NCBI RefSeq assembly: GCF_037975245.1
Contig: NC_092568.1
Coordinates: forward strand, 15,275,501-15,339,500
Origin: Apostichopus japonicus
Lineage: Eukaryota > Echinodermata > Holothuroidea > Aspidochirotida > Stichopodidae
Length of the DNA stretch: 64,000 nt
Direction: 5' to 3'
Shown: positions 58,560 through 64,000 of the stretch, in pieces
How the letters are laid out: each line of letters begins with the position of its first letter
Position numbering within the stretch: the first letter of the stretch is position 1
Position numbers and translations under genes: made by a program
Notes under the pieces: model-generated
What the model was told of the DNA's origin: nothing
The model's input: the letters and a program-made list of their open reading frames with translations, nothing else
The model's database searches: none

Positions 58560-59705
58560 AGTTTACAGTAACCATATTCAAAATATTTGCACCTGACGGT
58601 TAAAAGCTAAAATGGTTTTTAAATTTACTGTGAGAATCTGTGAAATAAATACACCTGGCACGATGGAAACAATCTTTAAAATATTGACACGTGGTAATAC
58701 CTGTAGAAAGGTTGAAGTGTCTTTTAAATTTACAGTGTAAAATCTTTAATATATTTAAAATCTTTAAGCTACAGCTGTAGCAGTAAAAAAAGCTGAAATG
58801 GTTTGTAACTTTACAGAAACAGTCATGAAAATAATGACACCTGTCAATAAAATACTGAATTGTCTTGTAAATTTACAGTGACAAGTCTTCAGTATATGTC
58901 AAATTATGGCACCTGACAGTAAAAATCTGTAATGGTATGTAAATTTACTGTGAAAATCTTTAAAATGAAAACACCTTGCAGTAACAAAGCTGAATTGTCA
59001 TGTAAATTTACAGTGACAAATCTTCAATATACTTTTAAAAAACTTGCACCTGACAGTAAAAAAGCTGAAATGGTTTGTAAATTTACTGTGCAAATCTTTA
59101 AAAGGAAAATAACTGACAGTAAAAAAGCTGAAATGGTTTATAAATTTACAGAAACATTCTTGAAAATAATAACATCTGGTAATAAAAAGGATGAAGCGTC
59201 TTGTAAATTTACAGTGAAAAATCTTTAAAATAATAACACCTGACCGTAAACAAACAAAAGTGGTTTGTAAATTGACATTCACAATCTTTAATTTATACAT
59301 GAGATCCTGTAGAATAACACCAACGAAATGTTTTGAAATACAGAGTAAAGTTATTTTACATTTCAAATCCGCAATTCTATGTAAATTATTAGTCAAAAAA
59401 CAGTAGGTACCTGTTGAATATCACTACCTGACAGTAAATAAACGTAAAAAGTGTGTAAATTAACGTTAACAATTTACAGAATTACTGTAATTTTACAACT
59501 CCAAACAGTTTGTGCAAAAAACAGAAAGGGCTGTAAAATTATTTTACAGTAACTTTCTGTAATTTGAAAAACAAAATGGATTGTAAAATAAACAGTTTTT
59601 AAATGTAAAATTATTAAAACAGATGTTCTGTTAAATTACAGGATTTGTTTGGAAACTGCGTTACCAAACAAAAAAAGTAATTTATCAGAATTTTTTTTAA
59701 CAGTG
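58560..59705. repeat. Right subterminal array and terminus of the EnSpm element
   Basis: About a dozen imperfect units of roughly 60-70 bp: ACCTGACAGTAAAAAAGCTG, AAATGGTTTGTAAATTTACA, GTGAAAATCTTTAAAATAA. Then come CTGTAATTTTAC, TTTTACAGTAACTTTCTG and CTGTAATTTGAAAAAC motifs, and finally the terminus AACAGTG. The open frames here (CKFTV repeats) are products of the array. Confidence 0.85.
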
Positions 59706-62700
59706 TACCTACAAACCTTTTCTGCTACACCCCTTTTTTATCATCATTGAACAACCATTCCAATTGTTATTCTGCTTGCATACAGTGCTTTCTCAATTGA
59801 CTTGAATTGTGATCAATCATAACATTGAGTTGCTTTTTATAGTTATTGGGATCATTTGCTTGATCCTATGAAGTTTTACAGTACCTAAAGGAGTAAACAT
59901 CTAAGAATGTCTGCAAAGGTAAAATACTAACTGTATCCAAGGACAGTATTTAACTTATCCCAATATGAGGTTCAACTGCATTATACCATACTGCAGCTTT
60001 AAACAACTACATACACATAAACCTGCAAAACCAAGAAATATGCCTCCTCCCAACCCATTGCCTTCTCAGGTATGCACAGTATGCCTTCATTATTAGCAAT
60101 CATGGCTGGTGAAAGACATATAAATTGATAAACTAAATTATTATTTTCATTTGGAATGTCCAGCCAAATCAGTCTCCATGTGATTACTGTCATGTCTTTC
60201 TGCTACTACTGCTCCATGAAACTTTCTCTATGAGGCTTCTTATGCCCTTCAGCATGTCTCTTGACATAAATAAAATGAAAAGATAAAAAGTTTCAACACA
60301 ATATGCATGAAAATATGAGTGTAATGTCAGGTATTTTGTGTGAAGTATTTGCCAGTTTTGCACACTTTTGGCAAAAGTTTTGCTCACTGCCATAGGTAAA
60401 ATTATTGAATTTCTTCTCATACAATGTCTGAAAATTTTGCCAACAGATGATTGAACGAACACCGGCCCAGTGACTAAACGGAGAGGATGAACATTTCTAG
60501 TTGCCAGAGAAATGCTTGTGGTTGCAATTGTGACCTTGCAGAGGAAATTGCATCCAACTTTCACAAAAATCCATCACAAAAAGAGTTTCCAGAGCACTTA
60601 AACAACTATAGATAAATGTAATACAGCTAATCCATTAAAACCACACTCAAGTTGTGAAATTTTAACCCTAAATATGTATAGCTATTTTAATACTACTGAT
60701 AAGTTACCACTGTAAATGGTCATATACAGTGTACCAAAAGATTGAGTGATTTGCAAACCCTGAAACTGGCATGTTGTATGATATGCTGCAGGTTTCCTGT
60801 AAACAAGGCTCTACTTGATTCATAAATAAGTACTCGACCACATCATGTGTCAAGGTGAAAGAAAAAGACATAATTTTATAGAATTCCTAAATACAAACGC
60901 TGCTAGCACAGACATGGTGAACACACTTACTACCTTGATCTATTACATGTTAATATGAGTAGGAAGCTAATTGTATTATGCCAATTTTGAGCTGTCTACA
61001 TAACTTAGTTCAATCTTTTGTCAAGCAATCCCACTTGCCTCAAACACGAGACTGCAGGGTTTAAAGTTGGTAAAGGATGGCTAAGCCAAAGGCTGTCATA
61101 CAGTTGCAGTGCTATGAGGGGTTTTCACACTGCCCATTCAGCAGTTACTTCAAAAATGTACTGTAGAAAGATGAATAACAGATGGATAACAGCTAGATAG
61201 ATTGACAGAGTGAAGATGCTGAGTCACAATATATCAAGTGGCATAGCTGGTTCGAGCTAAAAGTTACATTCCAATATGGGGGAGTCTTTCAAATATCCAG
61301 TTGCTCAGACTTACACCAGTATTTTACATACACTGTGCTTGCTCTCCATTAACCAGGTGCCACTCCATTAAATAACAACATTTCGCTCCAGAGTCTTTGT
61401 CCATAGGAGGCATCCATCATGGACATACTGTTATTTATCATGATGGCAACTTTCATAGACCAGTCATGGAACCATGCAAAATATTTTGTGTGTCTTTGAG
61501 TGCAGCTTTACTTTCCAATGTTTTTGGTTGTGCTTCTACTGCTACTACTACTATCCTACTATCCTATTTTATCAGCATGTTAACGATCATTGACATCTAC
61601 TGCAGGGTGTGTTGTCAGGAAACCATCTTTGGAAAGATTAAGGCCAGACTAGATAGTCATGCTTTTGAATGACATATGAAGTTCTCTTGGATCTCATGCT
61701 GATCACCTGTCACAATTTTATTAAAATAGCTCAATACCCTGTCCAAACAAGGATTTCAATCACTGCAGTTTACAAAGTCATTACAAACTGAGGGCTGCCA
61801 ATTTCATCCGCAAAAGTCCATGAAATACGTACAGTATAGCCTAGTGCTTAAGAACATGTGGAGTGAGTACTTGGTAATAATATTATATTTTTCAAAATTG
61901 CAGACAATACGCTGCACATTGTTATACAGTGCACATATAGGACAAACAATGGGGCATTAGACATATTGTGAATCGCCTTTGGGTAAGCACGACACACCTC
62001 CCCCTTGGATCCACCAGTACAAAGCTAAGTATTGATCCTAGGCCCTAGGGTACTAATAATTATTAAAATACCAGAGTGAATTGCCGTGCATGACACTGGC
62101 AGTACAGTTTGCAGGCCTAAGTAACGCTAACACAGTTACATTCCTAAAATACAGTTACGCCTAGTGGTAGTAGTATAGTAAAAGCTTCATAATTGACCCA
62201 GCCCCGTAATTGACGCATCTTCAATTATTACTAGCAACGATACAGCAGGCCACCTAAACTTTTTGCAGTCAATTACATATTTCATGAGTTTGAATCCATG
62301 TTAGCTATTTGCTGACCAAATTGTGGTATTTTTTAAGCTTTTAACAATAACACCTTCCCCCCAGTTTTGCACATTTTTTTAGCATTTGGAAATCTTACAC
62401 CCTAAAAGTAACCAACAATACCTATGATAAAACCTCTCTCTGGGACCTGACCTGTCTGAGCTTAGAGGCTCAGAGTATAACAATCAGCATCTAAAGTCAA
62501 TGGATGTATAATAAGGCCTACAGTACAGTTAGCTTATCGAAGGATGTGTCAATTTAGGGGTATGAAAGAACTTGACACGGCAGACATTTTGTGGTCAAAT
62601 TCTGCTCAATTGTACGGTGCATAAGCACAGAATCTTAAATATTTTGAGATCATAACATTTCTGAGGAACTACACATATGAAAAACACACACAGTTGAGTG

Positions 62701-62820
62701 ATTTGGTTTTTTCCTTGATAGACATCGTTGATCAAATCCTTAAGTGCGTCAATTATGAACCCACCATGCTACTACTAGTAGAACTACAGTAGTTAATACT
62801 ATGCCGACTACTAATTATAG
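59706..62820. other. Right flank of the EnSpm element, no gene supported
   Basis: Several frames of 60 to 125 codons occur on both strands (the longest is 60564-60190 minus), but none has a recognisable domain, clear splice context or strong composition. CCTAGTGGTAGTAGTATAG near 62160 and similar TAG-rich words are the only local repeats noticed. Confidence 0.4.
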
Positions 62821-62825
62821 GTAGG

Positions 62826-63280
62826 CTATATCGAAATTCGGACTTCTCCATCACTTTTGAAGCGCCCGAATCGACCGCTCGCCATTTCTCTATTTCGATG
62901 CTCCTTCAACTTGACTATACACGCTTGAAGTCGGGCTGGAAGTCGCCATTCTTCTCGTATACGCTTTGCACTTTGTTTACATCTATGGGCGCAGACATCT
63001 TGATTAGGGGTGCTTGGCAGCGATTGGCTGAAACCCAAACCTTCTTTAAGATCTATTTTGATTGGTGCTAACATCCTGTGACACCGTCACCCTCCTACAG
63101 TAACACGCATTGGCTATGGTCAAAGGGTACTGAGGGTGATCTTTGAGCTGTGCTCCCTGAGAGTAAGTGACAAGATGGCCGCGATGTGAACGATGTAGTA
63201 CCGTCGTTGACAAAAGATCTGTGACTGGCCGTCCCAGATAATTTTGATCTCGGAAACAGTGCTCTAATGGATAACAATTA
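62826..63280 (-). promoter_or_regulatory. GC-richer block, possible 5' end of a gene on the minus strand
   Basis: Richer in CG than its surroundings. It has ATTGG/CCAAT words (62,063 region excluded; near 63020, 63060 and 63108). On the minus strand AAGATGTCTGCGCCCATAGA gives a good-context Met (MSAPIDVNKVQSVYEKNGDF, about 27 codons). An overlapping frame from 63074 has 82 codons of basic composition. No domain is recognised and no downstream exons could be linked. Confidence 0.25.
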
Positions 63281-63639
63281 CATAAGGAAACTTTTGTTGG
63301 TATTTGTATTTATGTTCACGGAGTAAACAGTTTACACGACCAAATTTTATCTGTGCGTGGTGAAGGGCCCTTGACGTAGGTGTAAATTTACGGTAAGTCT
63401 CACCATTCTGTTTTCGATAAAACCTTCTCTTACTTTCATATATGGAAAGGTAAGTCATTCCCCGTCCTATTTAATATTTATTTAGCGAAAAACAGTTCAG
63501 AAACTTCGAGAATTTTACACTCGCACTCTGTTCTCTGTGTACAGCATTTCGCGGGTAAAATTTAAATATTTAAAAATCGTGACGTAACAAATCTTTGAAA
63601 ATATTGAGGGTCGCGAGGTCAGCTTTCCGACTGACTTAG

Positions 63640-63999
63640 GTGCCGTGCAATGCAGACAGAAGAAGTTATACGATGCCCAACAATGCGGTCAGCCTTTTTT
63701 ATTATGCCGCTGGGGATAAAAGTGGGTTGCATGTTCCAGCAAGAAAGACTGGAAGAGGTCCTAAACTACAAAGTTTCTGGCAATGGCCATGTTCGATGAC
63801 CAAAACACTTTCCGGTGCAGTTTATCATATCAAGAGACTGGATACGGGAAAGCAACATCTGGTGCACTACAATAAACTAAAACCATGCTATTCTCACCCA
63901 CCGACGTCAGCTTCTCTGATTTCATTCTCCATGAGCTACATGAACTTGATGTTGACCGATATCATGGTCAAGAACACATCCCTGTTACTAACGATTTAA
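63640..63999 (+). pseudogene. Gypsy integrase C-terminal fragment at window edge
   Basis: The frame reads ...NNAVSLFYYAAGDKSGLHVP, then GRGPKLQSFWQWPCSMTKTL, SGAVYHIKRLDTGKQ and LVHYNKLKPC. This is the GPF/Y-type C-terminal module of Ty3/Gypsy integrases (G--PKL---W-GP--V---LS---Y-I------K--VH---LKP). The catalytic core is not present upstream, so the copy is 5'-truncated. It is on the opposite strand to the Gypsy element at 18.7-24.7 kb and differs in sequence, so it is a separate insertion. Confidence 0.75.
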
Positions 64000-64000
64000 A

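Larger units (their letters stand above)
35723..59705 (+). mobile_element. Candidate 24-kb EnSpm/CACTA-type DNA transposon
   Basis: The left end is CACTGTTAAAAATATCGG at 35723, the right end ...TTTTTTTTAACAGTG at 59705. The first 12 bases are a perfect inverted match and the next 20 are looser. Both ends are flanked by TA, which fits a 2-bp target duplication, and both have subterminal DNA dense in TTTTACAG and CTGTAATTTGAA. CACTA/CACTG termini with repeat-rich subterminal regions are the mark of the EnSpm/CACTA group. Inside, on one strand, are a C2H2-finger transposase-like gene and a SAMD3-like gene. Younger insertions (hAT-like elements, a solo LTR) inflate the length. That both termini belong to one element is inferred from end sequence, orientation and content. 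Confidence 0.7.

Noticed and set aside
58932..59396. Frames with CKFTV repeats on plus and HCKFT-like repeats on minus
   Set aside because: They come from the subterminal tandem array of the EnSpm element.
60190..60564. 124-codon frame on the minus strand
   Set aside because: No domain, no family pattern, mixed composition and no splice context; not called as a gene.

Overview
The window is animal nuclear DNA. It is AT-rich, with spliced genes (GT-AG introns of 0.2 to 6 kb), long microsatellites, homopolymer G/C runs and many transposable elements. The mix (KMT5A-like SET domain, IRE1/RNase L-like kinase, EnSpm, hAT-like, Ty3/Gypsy and Polinton-like elements, and dispersed repeats carrying AGGTCA-type motifs) suggests a marine invertebrate, perhaps an echinoderm or another invertebrate deuterostome. 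The species cannot be fixed from the sequence alone.

1.3-15.3 kb, minus strand: one spliced host gene that I could rebuild exon by exon with matching splice phases. It encodes about 638 residues: an N-terminal KMT5A (PR-Set7)-like SET methyltransferase domain, a Gln/Pro/Ser/Glu-rich linker made of repeated phase-0 exons, a complete IRE1/RNase L-type protein kinase domain, and a short acidic tail with no visible KEN RNase domain. The linker intron region (5.3-10.3 kb) consists of about 230-bp tandem repeats and carries a 2-kb tandem duplication that copied a linker exon.

15.3-18.6 kb: presumed promoter side of that gene, then no gene, then a 'GGTCCCACA' minisatellite and a long TGTA microsatellite. 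18.7-24.7 kb, minus strand: a decayed Ty3/Gypsy retrotransposon (5' LTR end and primer-binding site, gag, protease, RT, RNase H, integrase) with a C2H2-finger ORF after integrase. 24.8-25.4 kb, minus: remnant of two adjacent Polinton/adintovirus-like genes. 25.9-29.4 kb, plus: a broken multi-exon transposase-like gene whose 3' end is triplicated in tandem. 29.4-35.7 kb: no genes, several dispersed repeats.

35,723-59,705: a candidate 24-kb EnSpm/CACTA-type DNA transposon, bounded by CACTG...CAGTG termini, flanked by TA, with TTACAG-rich subterminal DNA. Inside, on the plus strand, are a four-C2H2-finger transposase-like gene (41.2-44.0 kb) and a spliced SAMD3-like gene (46.0-56.0 kb). The transposase switches to the -1 frame exactly at an in-register A_AAA_AAC heptamer, then shifts again at an A6 run. 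Later insertions lie inside the element: two nested hAT-like non-autonomous elements with perfect 8-bp target duplications, another hAT-like MITE, and a 556-bp solo LTR.

59.7-64.0 kb: no convincing gene apart from a GC-richer, promoter-like block near 62.8-63.3 kb and, at the right edge, the C-terminal end of another Gypsy integrase on the plus strand.
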